A DNA stretch of 64,000 bases, taken from Gordius sp. MW1 (Eukaryota; Nematomorpha; Gordioida; Gordea; Gordiidae). Below are positions 24,753 through 36,451 of the stretch, piece after piece. Below the pieces are notes generated by a model. It searched no databases, had not been told where the DNA came from, and saw only the letters and a program-made list of their open reading frames with translations. The position numbers were made by a program, and so were the translations under genes. The stretch is from positions 2,294,001 through 2,358,000 of the forward strand of contig OZ038530.1 in NCBI GenBank assembly GCA_964036665.1, read 5' to 3'. The first letter of the stretch is position 1. Every line of letters starts with the position of its first letter.

Positions 24753-26462
24753 ATACGGTTGAAAGAAAAATATGTGAAAAATTTTGAGGTAAAAATATTT
24801 ATTTTTTTCGATTCTATGTGAAAGAGCGTAAAAAAATATATAAAAGTAAGCCAATTTAAGAATCCTATTATCCACGATTGACTTCCGCAAAGAGGTTTTA
24901 AGCTGCGAGAACTATCATTTTGACAAAAGACAACGTTTTATTGTTGCGATTAGTTTGTTGTATCGCAACGTGAGTGCTTAATTTTTCAAAAATGCACTAT
25001 GCGATCATGATTTCAAAGTAATAGTTTTCTAATTCTGAGAAATTTTTACTTTTTATCATCGAAACCACGTCTGAAAACGACAACTTTTATCGGATGCATA
25101 CGGTTGAAAGAAAAATATGTGAAAAATTTTGAGGTAAAAATATTTATTTTTTTCGAAATTATGTGAAAGAGCGTAAAAAAATATCTAAAAGTAAGCCAAT
25201 TTGAGAATCCTATTATCCTCGATTGACTTCCGCAAAGAGGTTTTAAGCTGCGAGAACTATCATTTTGACAAAAGACAACGTTTTATTGTTGCGATTAGTT
25301 TGTTGTATCGAAACGTGAGTGCTTAATTTATGAAAATGGCTCTATGCAATCATGATTTCAAAGTAATAGTTTTCAGATTCTGATAAATTTTTACTTGGGA
25401 TCATAGAAAAGACGTCTGAAAACGACAACTTTCATCGGATGAATACGGTTGAAAGGAAAATATGTGACAAATTTTGAGGTAAAAATATTTATTTTTTTAG
25501 CCTCTATGTGAAAGAGCATGAAAAAATATATAAGAGTAAGCCAATTTGAGAATCCTATTATCCTCGATTGACTTCCGAAAAGAGGTTTTAAGATGCGAGA
25601 ACTATCATTTTGACAAAAGACAACGTTTGTTGCGATTAGTTTGTTGTATCGCAACGTGAGTGCTTAATTTTTCAAAAATGCACTATGCGATCATGATTTC
25701 AAAGTAATAGTTTTCTGATTCTGATAAATTTTTACTTTTTATAATCGAAACCACGTCTGAAAACGACAACTTTCATCGGATGCATACGGTTGAAAGGAAA
25801 ATATGTGAAAAATTTTGAGGTAAAAATATTTATTTTTTTCGATTCTATGTGAAAGAGCATGAAAAAATATATAAGAGTAAGCCAATTTGAGAATCCTATT
25901 ATCCTCGATTGACTTCCGAAAAGAGGTTTTAAGCTGCGAGAACTATCATTTTGAAAAAAGACAACGTTTTATTGTTGCGATTAGTTTGTTGTATCGCAAC
26001 GTGAGTGCTTAATTTTTGAAAATGGCTCTATGCAATCATGATTTCAAAGTAATAGTTTTCAGATTCTGATTGGGATCATAGAAACCACGTCTGAAAACGA
26101 GAACTTTCATCGGATGAATACGGTTCAAAGAAAAATATGTGAAAAATTTTGAGGTAAAAATATTTATTTTTTTCGATTTTATTTGAAAGAGCATAAAAAA
26201 ATATATAAAAGTAAGCCAATTTGAGAATCCTATTATCCTCGATTGACTTCCGCAAAGAGGTTTTAAGCTGCGAGAACTATCATTTTGACAAAAGACAACG
26301 TTTTATTGTTGCGATTAGTTTGTTGTATCGCAACGTGAGTGCTTAATTTTTCAAAAATGCACTATGCGATCATGATTTCAAAGTAATAGTTTTCTGATTC
26401 TGATAAATTTTTACTTTTTATCATCGAAACCACGTCTGAAAACGACAACTTTCATCGGATGC
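24753..26462. repeat. 6-mer HOR type I, unit 3 contracted to five monomers
   Basis: Starts 24753, 25098, 25443, 25784, 26118. The fourth monomer (25784-26117) begins like the D unit (CATGAA, CCGAAAAG) and ends like the B3 unit (GCTGCGAG, TTTGAAAAAAG, CTGATTGGG). The switch occurs within about 16 bases near 25918-25934, so one monomer has been lost by exchange at equivalent positions. The C1 unit at 26118 has GATTTTATTTG rather than CAATTC. A substitution also changes the usual GAAACCACG to GAAAAGACG near 25408. Confidence 0.9.
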
Positions 26463-28531
26463 ATACGGTTGAAAGGAAAATATGTGAAAAATTTTGAGGT
26501 AAAAATATTTATTTTTATCGATTCTATGTGAAAGAGCATGAAAAAATATATAAGAGTAAGCCAATTTGAGAATCCTATTATCCTCGATTGACTTCCGAAA
26601 AGAGGTTTTAAGATGCGAGAACTATCATTTTGACAAAAGACAACGTTTTATTGTTGCGATTAGTTTGTTGTATCGCAACGTGAGTGCTTAATTTTTGAAA
26701 ACTGCTCTATGCGATCATGATTTCAAAGTAATAGTTTTTAGATTCTGATAAATTTTTACTTGGGATCATAGAAACCTCGTCTGAAAACGACAACTTTCAT
26801 CGGATGAAAACGGTTGAAAGGAAAATATGTGAAAAATTTTGAGGTAAAAATATTTATTTTTTTCGCCTCTATGTGAAAGAGCATGAAAAAATATATAAGA
26901 GTAAGCCAATTTGAGAATCCTATTATCCTCGATTGACTTCCGCAAAGAGGTTTTAAGCTGCGAGAACTATCATTTTGACAAAAGACAACGTTTTATTGTT
27001 GCGATTAGTTTGTTGTATCGCAACGTGAGTGCTTAATTTTTGAAAATGGCTCTATGCAATCATGATTTCAAAGTAATAGTTTTCAGATTCTGATAAATTT
27101 TTACTTGGGATCATAGAAACCACGTCTGAAAACGACAACTTTCATCGGATGAATACGGTTCAAAGAAAAATATGTGAAAAATTTTGAGGTAAAAATATTT
27201 ATTTTTTTCGATTCTATGTGAAAGAGCATAAAAAAATATATAAAAGTAAGCCAATTTGAGAATCCTATTATCCTCGATTGACTTCCGCAAAGAGGTTTTA
27301 AGCTGCGAGAACTATCATTTTGACAAAAGACAACGTTTTATTGTTGCGATTAGTTTGTTGTATCGCAAGGTGAGTGCTTAATTTTTGAAAATGGCTCTAT
27401 GCAATCATGATTTCAAAGTAATAGTTTTCAGATTCTGATAAATATTTACTTTTTATCATCGAAACCACGTCTGAAAACGACAACTTTCATCGGATGCATA
27501 CGGTTGAAAGGAAAATATGTGAAAAATTTTGAGGTAAATATATTTATTTTTTCGATTCTATGTGAAAGAGCATAAAAAAATATATAAAAGTAAGCCAATT
27601 TGAGAATCCTATTATCCTCGATTGACTTCCGCAAAGAGGTTTTAAGCTGCGAGAACTATCATTTTGACAAAAGACAACGTTTTATTGTTGCGATTAGTTT
27701 GTTGTATCGCAACGTGAGTGCTTAATTTTTCAAAAATGCACTATGCGATCATGATTTCAAAGTAATAGTTTTCTGATCCTGATAAATTTTTACTTTTTAT
27801 CATCGAAACCACGTCTGAAAACGACAACTTTCATCGGATGCATACGGTTGAAAGGAAAATATGTGAAAAATTTTGAGGTAAAAATATTTATTTTTATCGA
27901 TTCTATGTGAAAGAGCATAAAAAAATATATAAGAGTAAGCCAATTTGAGAATCCTATTATCCTCGATTGACTTCCGCAAAGAGGTTTTAAGATGCGAGAA
28001 CTATCATTTTGACAAAAGACAACGTTTTATTGTTGCGATTAGTTTGTTGTATCGCAACGTGAGTGCTTAATTTTTGAAAACTGCTCTATGCGATCATGAT
28101 TTCAAAGTAATAGTTTTTAAATTCTGATAAATTTTTACTTGGGATCATAGAAACCACGTCTGAAAACGAGAACTTTCATCGGATGAATACGGTTCAAAGA
28201 AAAATATGTGAAAAATTTTGAGGTAAAAATATTTATTTTTTTCGATTTTATGTGAAAGAGCATAAAAAAATATATAAAAGTAAGCCAATTTGAGAATCCT
28301 ATTATCCTCGATTGACTTCCGCAAAGAGGTTTTAAGCTGCGAGAACTATCATTTTGACAAAAGACAACGTTTTATTGTTGCGATTAGTTTGTTGTATCGC
28401 AACGTGAGTGCTTAATTTTTCAAAAATGCACTATGCGATCATGATTTCAAAGTAATAGTTTTCTGATCCTGATAAATTTTTACTTTTTATCATCGAAACC
28501 ACGTCTGAAAACGACAACTTTCATCGGATGC
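26463..28531. repeat. 6-mer HOR type II, unit 1 (2069 bp)
   Basis: Starts: 26463 (A; TTTTTATCG, followed by GATGAAAACGG), 26808 (B1; GCCTC with CCGCAAAG), 27153 (B2; GCAAGG), 27498 (C1; TAAATATATT, GATCCTGAT), 27842 (A; TTTTTATCG, TTTTTAAATT), 28187 (C1; GATTTTATG, GATCCTGAT). The GATCCTGAT mark at about 27776 and 28466 shows a 690-bp dimer inside the unit. The class order differs from the type I 6-mer. Confidence 0.85.
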
Positions 28532-29906
28532 ATACGGTTGAAAGGAAAATATGTGAAAAATTTTGAGGTAAAAATATTTATTTTTATCGATTCTATGTGA
28601 AAGAGCATAAAAAAATATATAAGAGTAAGCCAATTTGAGAATCCTATTATCCTCGATTGACTTCCGAAAAGAGGTTTTAAGATGCGAAAACTATCATTTT
28701 GACAAAAGACAACGTTTTATTGTTGCGATTAGTTTGTTGTATCGCAACGTGAGTGCTTAATTTTTGAAAACTGCTCTATGCGATCATGATTTCAAAGTAA
28801 TAGTTTTTAGATTCTGATAAATTTTTACTTGGGATCATAGAAACCACGTCTGAAAACGACAACTTTCATCGGATGAAAACGGTTGAAAGGAAAATATGTG
28901 AAAAATTTTGAGGTAAAAATATTTATTTTTTTCGCCTCTATGTGAAAGAGCATGAAAAAATATATAAGAGTAAGCCAATTTGAGAATCCTATTATCCTCG
29001 ATTGACTTCCGCAAAGAGGTTTTAAGCTGCGAGAACTATCATTTTGACAAAAGACAACGTTTTATTGTTGCGATTAGTTTGTTGTATCGCAACGTGAGTG
29101 CTTAATTTTTGAAAATGGCTCTATGCAATCATGATTTCAAAGTAATAGTTTTCACATTCTGATAAATTTTTACTTGGGATCATAGAAACCACGTCTGAAA
29201 ACGACAACTTTCATCGGATGAATACGGTTCAAAGAAAAATATGTGAAAAATTTTGAGGTAAAAATATTTATTTTTTTCGATTCTATGTGAAAGAGCATAA
29301 AAAAATATATAAAAGTAAGCCAATTTGAGAATCCTATTATCCTCGATTGACTTCCGCAAAGAGGTTTTAAGCTGCGAGAACTATCATTTTGACAAAAACG
29401 TTTTATTGTTGCGATTAGTTTGTTGTATCGCAAGGTGAGTGCTTAATTTTTGAAAATGGCTCTATGCAATCATGATTTCAAAGTAATAGTTTTCAGATTC
29501 TGAAAATTTTTACTTTTTATCATCGAAACCACGTCTGAAAACGACAACTTTCATCGGATGCATACGGTTGAAAGGAAAATATGTGAAAAATTTTGAGGTA
29601 AATATATTTATTTTTTTCGATTCTATGTGAAAGAGCATAAAAAAATATATAAGAGTAAGCCAATTTGAGAATCCTATTATCCTCGATTGACTTCCGCAAA
29701 GAGGTTTTAAGATGCGAGAACTATCATTTTGACAAAAGACAACGTTTTATTGTTGCGATTAGTTTGTTGTATCGCAACGTGAGTGCTTAATTTTTGAAAA
29801 CTGCTCTATGCGATCATGATTTCAAAGTAATAGTTTTTAAATTCTGATAAATTTTTACTTGGGATCATAGAAACCACGTCTGAAAACGACAACTTTCATC
29901 AGATGA
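28532..29906. repeat. 6-mer HOR type II, unit 2, contracted
   Basis: Starts 28532, 28877, 29222, 29562; the first three are 2069 bp after 26463, 26808 and 27153. The monomer at 29562 starts like the TAAATATATT C1 unit (27498) but from about 29650 carries AAGAG, GATGCGAG and the A tail with TTTTTAAATT of the 27842 unit, so it is a fusion of two neighbours with one monomer lost. The unit at 29222 has small deletions (CAAAAACGTTTT near 29395 and TTCTGAAAATTT near 29500), making it 340 bp. Confidence 0.85.
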
Positions 29907-30251
29907 ATACGGTTCAAAGAAAAATATGTGAAAAATTTTGAGGTAAAAATATTTATTTTTTTCGATTCTATGTGAAAGAGCATAAAAAAATATATAAAAG
30001 TAAGCCAATTTGAGAATCCTATTATCCTCGATTGACTTCCGCAAAGAGGTTTTAAGCTGCGAGAACTATCATTTTGTCAAAAGACAACGTTTTATTGTTG
30101 CGATTAGTTTGTTGTATCGCAACGTGAGTGCTTAATTTTTGAAAATGGCTCTATGCAATCATGATTTCAAAGTAATAGTTTTCAGATTCTGATAAATTTT
30201 TACTTGGGATCATAGAAACCACGTCTGAAAACGACAACTTTCATCGGATGA
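29907..30251 (+). repeat. B1 linker monomer (m88)
   Basis: A standard 345-bp B1 unit with TTCAAAG, GATTC, CATAAA and CCGCAAAG. Its only private mark is TTTTGTCAAAAG near 30074 in place of TTTTGACAAAAG. It connects the type II 6-mer to the first trimer and resembles the B1 units of the 32-36 kb domain. Confidence 0.75.
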
Positions 30252-32315
30252 ATACGGTTCAAAGAAAAATATGTGAAAAATTTTGAGGTAAAAATATTTA
30301 TTTTTTTCGATTCTATGTGAAAGAGCATAAAAAAATATATAAAAGTAAGCCAATTTGAGAATCCTATTATCCTCGATTGACTTCCGCAAAGAGGTTTTAA
30401 GCTGCGAGAACTATCATTTTGACAAAAGACAACGTTTTATTGTTGCGATTAGTTTGTTGTATCGCAAGGTGAGTGCTTAATTTTTGAAAATGGCTCTATG
30501 CAATCATGATTTCAAAGTAATAGTTTTCAGATTCTGATAAATTTTTACTTTTTATCATCGAAACCACGTCTGAAAACGACAACTTTCTCGGATGAATACG
30601 GTTCAAAGAAAAATATGTGAAAAATTTTGAGGTAAAAATATTTATTTTTTTCGATTCTATGTGAAAGAGCGTAAAAAAATATATAAAAGTAAGCCAATTT
30701 AAGAATCCTATTATCCACGATTGACTTCCGCAAAGAGGTTTTAAGCTGCAAGAACTATCATTTTGACAAAAGACAACGTTTTATTGTTGCGATTAGTTTG
30801 TTGTATCGCAACGTGAGTGCTTAATTTTTCAAAAATGCACTATGCGATCATGATTTCAAAGTAATAGTTTTCTAATTCTGAGAAATTTTTACTTTTTATC
30901 ATCGATTTCGTCTGAAAACGACAACTTTCATCGGATGCATACGGTTGAAAGAAAAATATGTGAAAAATTTTGAGGTAAAAATATTTATTTTTTTCGATTC
31001 TATGTGAAAGAGCATAAAAAAATATATAAAAGTAAGCCAATTTAAGAATCCTATTATCCTCGATTGACTTCCGCAAAGAGGTTTTAAGCTGCGAGAACTA
31101 TCATTTTGACAAAAGACAACGTTTTATTGTTGCGATTAGTTTGTTGTATCGCAACGTGAGTGCTTAATTTTTGAAAATGGCTCTATGCAATCATGATTTC
31201 AAAGTAATAGTTTTCAGATTCTGATAAATTTTTACTTGGGATCATAGAAACCACGTCTGAAAACGACAACTTTCATCGGATGAATACGGTTCAAAGAAAA
31301 ATATGTGAAAAATTTTGAGGTAAAAATATTTATTTTTTTCGATTCTATGTGAAAGAGCATAAAAAAATATATAAAAGTAAGCCAATTTGAGAATCCTATT
31401 ATCCTCGATTGACTTCCGCAAAGAGGTTTTAAGCTGCGAGAACTATCATTTTGACAAAAGACAACGTTTTATTGTTGCGATTAGTTTGTTGTATCGCAAG
31501 GTGAGTGCTTAATTTTTGAAAATGGCTCTATGCAATCATGATTTCAAAGTAATAGTTTTCAGATTCTGATAAATTTTTACTTTTTATCATCGAAACCACG
31601 TCTGAAAACGACAACTTTCTAGGATGAATACGGTTCAAAGAAAAATATGTGAAAAATTTTGAGGTAAAAATATTTATTTTTTTCGATTCTATGTGAAAGA
31701 GCGTAAAAAAATATATAAAAGTAAGCCAATTTAAGAATACTATTATCCACGATTGACTTCCGCAAAGAGGTTTTAAGCTGCGAGAACTATCATTTTGACA
31801 AAAGACAACGTTTTATTGTTGCGATTAGTTTGTTGTATCGCAACGTGAGTGCTTAATTTTTCAAAAATGCACTATGCGATCATGATTTCAAAGTAATAGT
31901 TTTCTAATTCTGAGAAATTTTTACTTTTTATCATCGATTTCGTCTGAAAACGACAACTTTCATCGGATGCATACGGGTGAAAGAAAAATATGTGAAAAAT
32001 TTTGAGGTAAAAATATTTATTTTTTTCGATTCTATGTGAAAGAGCATAAAAAAATATATAAAAGTAAGCCAATTTGAGAATCCTATTATCCTCGATTGAC
32101 TTCCGCAAAGAGGTTTTAAGCTGCGAGAACTATCATTTTGACAAAAGACAACGTTTTATTGTTGCGATTAGTTTGTTGTATCGCAACGTGAGTGCTTAAT
32201 TTTTGAAAATGGCTCTATGCAATCATGATTTCAAAGTAATAGTTTTCAGATTCTGATAAATTTTTACTTGGGATCATAGAAACCACGTCTGAAAACGACA
32301 ACTTTCATCGGATGA
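30252..32315. repeat. Trimer HOR type I x2 (1032 bp each)
   Basis: Unit 1: 30252 (B2; GCAAGG, ends with a shortened TTTCTCGG), 30596 (D; CGTAAA, TTTAAG, CCACG), 30939 (B1; TTTAAG). Unit 2: 31284, 31628, 31971. The spacing is exactly 1032 bp at all three positions. The D unit is 343 bp because GAAACCACGTC is replaced by GATTTCGTC (30904 and 31936), a compact private mark found nowhere else in the window. Differences include TTTCTAGG near 31618 and ATACGGGTG near 31971. Confidence 0.92.
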
Positions 32316-35300
32316 ATACGGTTCAAAGAAAAATATGTGAAAAATTTTGAGGTAAAAATATTTTTTTTTTTGATTCTATGTGAAAGAGCATAAAAAAATA
32401 TATAAAAGTAAGCCAATTTGAGAATCCTATTATCCTCGATTGACTTCCGCAAAGAGGTTTTAAGCTGCGAGAACTATCATTTTGACAAAAGACAACGTTT
32501 TATTGTTGCGATTAGTTTGTTGTATCGCAACGTGAGTGCTTAATTTTTGAAAATGGCTCTATGCAATCATGATTTCAAAGTAATAGTTTTTAGATTCTGA
32601 TAAATTTTTACTTGGGATCATAGAAACCACGTCTGAAAACGACAACTTTCATCAGATGAATACGGTTCAAAGAAAAATATGTGAAAAATTTTGAGGTAAA
32701 AATATTTATTTTTTTCGATTCTATGTGAAAGAGCATAAAAAAATATATAAAAGTAAGCCAATTTGAGAATCCTATTATCCTCGATTGACTTCCGCAAAGA
32801 GGTTTTAAGCTGCGAGAACTATCATTTTGACAAAAGACAACGTTTTATTGTTGCGATTTGTTTGTTGTATCGCAACGTGAGTGCTTAATTTTTTGAAAAT
32901 GGCTCTATGCAATCATGATTTCAAAGTAATAGTTTTCAGATTCTGATAAATTTTTACTTGGGATCATAGAAACCACGTCTGAAAACGACAACTTTCATCG
33001 GATGAATACGGTTCAAAGAAAAATATGTGAAAAATTTTGAGGTAAAAATATTTATTTTTTTCGATTCTATGTGAAAGAGCATAAAAAAATATATAAAAGT
33101 AAGCCAATTTGAGAATCCTATTATCCTCGATTGACTTCCGCAAAGAGGTTTTAAGCTGCGAGAACTATCATTTTGACAAAAGACAACGTTTTATTGTTGC
33201 GATTAGTTTGTTGTATCGCAACGTGAGTGCTTAATTTTTGAAAATGGCTCTATGCAATCATGATTTCAAAGTAATAGTTTTCAGATTCTGATAAATTTTT
33301 ACTTGGGATCATAGAAACCACGTCTGAAAACGACAACTTTCATCGGATGAATACGGTTCAAAGAAAAATATGTGAAAAATTTTGAGGTAAAAATATTTTT
33401 TTTTTTGATTCTATGTGAAAGAGCATAAAAAAATATATAAAAGTAAGCCAATTTGAGAATCCTATTATCCTCGATTGACTTCCGCAAAGAGGTTTTAAGC
33501 TGCGAGAACTATCATTTTGACAAAAGACAACGTTTTATTGTTGCGATTAGTTTGTTGTATCGCAACGTGAGTGCTTAATTTTTGAAAATGGCTCTATGCA
33601 ATCATGATTTCAAAGTAATAGTTTTTAGATTCTGATAAATTTTTACTTGGGATCATAGAAACCACGTCTGAAAACGACAACTTTCATCAGATGAATACGG
33701 TTCAAAGAAAAATATGTGAAAAATTTTGAGGTAAAAATATTTATTTTTTTCGATTCTATGTGAAAGAGCATAAAAAAATATATAAAAGTAAGCCAATTTG
33801 AGAATCCTATTATCCTCGATTGACTTCCGCAAAGAGGTTTTAAGCTGCGAGAACTATCATTTTGACAAAAGACAACGTTTTATTGTTGCGATTTATTTGT
33901 TGTATCGCAACGTGAGTGCTTAATTTTTTGAAAATGGCTCTATGCAATCATGATTTCAAAGTAATAGTTTTCAGATTCTGATAAATTTTTACTTGGGATC
34001 ATAGAAACCACGTCTGAAAACGACAACTTTCATCGGATGAATACGGTTCAAAGAAAAATATGTGAAAAATTTTGAGGTAAAAATATTTATTTTTTTCGAT
34101 TCTATGTGAAAGAGCATAAAAAAATATATAAAAGTAAGCCAATTTGAGAATCCTATTATCCTCGATTGACTTCCGCAAAGAGGTTTTAAGCTGAGAGAAC
34201 TATCATTTTGACAAAAGACAACGTTTGTTGCGATTAGTTTGTTGTATCGCAACGTGAGTGCTTAATTTTTCAAAAATGCACTATGCGATCATGATTTCAA
34301 AGTAATAGTTTTCAGATTCTGATAAATTTTTACTTGGGATCATAGAAACCACGTCTGAAAACGACAACTTTCATCGGATGAATACGGTTCAAAGAAAAAT
34401 ATGTGAAAAATTTTGAGGTAAAAATATTTTTTTTTTTGATTCTATGTGAAAGAGCATAAAAAAATATATAAAAGTAAGCCAATTTGAGAATCCTATTATC
34501 CTCGATTGACTTCCGCAAAGAGGTTTTAAGCTGCGAGAACTATCATTTTGACAAAAGACAACGTTTTATTGTTGCGATTAGTTTGTTGTATCGCAACGTG
34601 AGTGCTTAATTTTTGAAAATGGCTCTATGCAATCATGATTTCAAAGTAATAGTTTTTAGATTCTGATAAATTTTTACTTGGGATCATAGAAACCACGTCT
34701 GAAAACGACAACTTTCATCAGATGAATACGGTTCAAAGAAAAATATGTGAAAAATTTTGAGGTAAAAATATTTATTTTTTTCGATTCTATGTGAAAGAGC
34801 ATAAAAAAATATATAAAAGTAAGCCAATTTGAGAATCCTATTATCCTCGATTGACTTCCGCAAAGAGGTTTTAAGCTGCGAGAACTATCATTTTGACAAA
34901 AGACAACGTTTTATTGTTGCGATTTATTTGTTGTATCGCAACGTGAGTGCTTAATTTTTTGAAAATGGCTCTATGCAATCATGATTTCAAAGTAATAGTT
35001 TTCAGATTCTGATAAATTTTTACTTGGGATCATAGAAACCACGTCTGAAAACGACAACTTTCATCGGATGAATACGGTTCAAAGAAAAATATGTGAAAAA
35101 TTTTGAGGTAAAAATATTTATTTTTTTCGATTCTATGTGAAAGAGCATAAAAAAATATATAAAAGTAAGCCAATTTGAGAATCCTATTATCCTCGATTGA
35201 CTTCCGCAAAGAGGTTTTAAGCTGCGAGAACTATCATTTTGACAAAAGACAACGTTTTATTGTTGCGATTAGTTTGTTGTATCGCAACGTGAGTGCTTAA

Positions 35301-36451
35301 TTTTTGAAAATGGCTCTATGCAATCATGATTTCAAAGTAATAGTTTTCAGATTCTGATAAATTTTTACTTGGGATCATAGAAACCACGTCTGAAAACGAC
35401 AACTTTCATCGGATGAATACGGTTCAAAGAAAAATATGTGAAAAATTTTGAGGTAAAAATATTTTTTTTTTTGATTCTATGTGAAAGAGCATAAAAAAAT
35501 ATATAAAAGTAAGCCAATTTGAGAATCCTATTATCCTCGATTGACTTCCGCAAAGAGGTTTTAAGCTGCGAGAACTATCATTTTGACAAAAGACAACGTT
35601 TTATTGTTGCGATTAGTTTGTTGTATCGCAACGTGAGTGCTTAATTTTTGAAAATGGCTCTATGCAATCATGATTTCAAAGTAATAGTTTTTAGATTCTG
35701 ATAAATTTTTACTTGGGATCATAGAAACCACGTCTGAAAACGACAACTTTCATCAGATGAATACGGTTCAAAGAAAAATATGTGAAAAATTTTGAGGTAA
35801 AAATATTTATTTTTTTCGATTCTATGTGAAAGAGCATAAAAAAATATATAAAAGTAAGCCAATTTGAGAATCCTATTATCCTCGATTGACTTCCGCAAAG
35901 AGGTTTTAAGCTGCGAGAACTATCATTTTGACAAAAGACAACGTTTTATTGTTGCGATTTATTTGTTGTATCGCAACGTGAGTGCTTAATTTTTTGAAAA
36001 TGGCTCTATGCAATCATGATTTCAAAGTAATAGTTTTCAGATTCTGATAAATTTTTACTTGGGATCATAGAAACCACGTCTGAAAACGACAACTTTCATC
36101 GGATGAATACGGTTCAAAGAAAAATATGTGAAAAATTTTGAGGTAAAAATATTTATTTTTTTCGATTCTATGTGAAAGAGCATAAAAAAATATATAAAAG
36201 TAAGCCAATTTGAGAATCCTATTATCCTCGATTGACTTCCGCAAAGAGGTTTTAAGCTGAGAGAACTATCATTTTGACAAAAGACAACGTTTTATTGTTG
36301 CGATTAGTTTGTTCTATCGCAACGTGAGTGCTTAATTTTTGAAAATGGCTCTATGCAATCATGATTTCAAAGTAATAGTTTTCAGATTCTGATAAATTTT
36401 TACTTTTTATTATCGAAACCACGACTGAAAACGACAACTTTCATCGGATGA
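32316..36451. repeat. Trimer HOR type II x4 (1031-1035 bp each)
   Basis: Units start at 32316, 33351, 34382 and 35417. Monomers: 32316/32660/33006; 33351/33695/34041; 34382/34726/35072; 35417/35761/36107. The first monomer of each has an 11-T run ending in TTTGATTC (the A interruption and the CG are lost), a B body and an A-like TTTTTAGATT tail. The second has GATTTGTTTG or GATTTATTTG and an extra T (AATTTTTTGAAAATGG). The third is plain B1, except that units 2 and 4 share GCTGAGAG. The second unit is shorter by 4 bp through an imported deletion in its third monomer; the fourth ends as B2 with CACGACTG. Confidence 0.93.

Noticed and set aside
20643..26462. HOR copies as assembly duplication errors
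   Set aside because: The copies are not fully identical; each carries private substitutions and different indels, and offsets change by one or a few bases as expected for real duplicates. Raw-read support would still be the final test.
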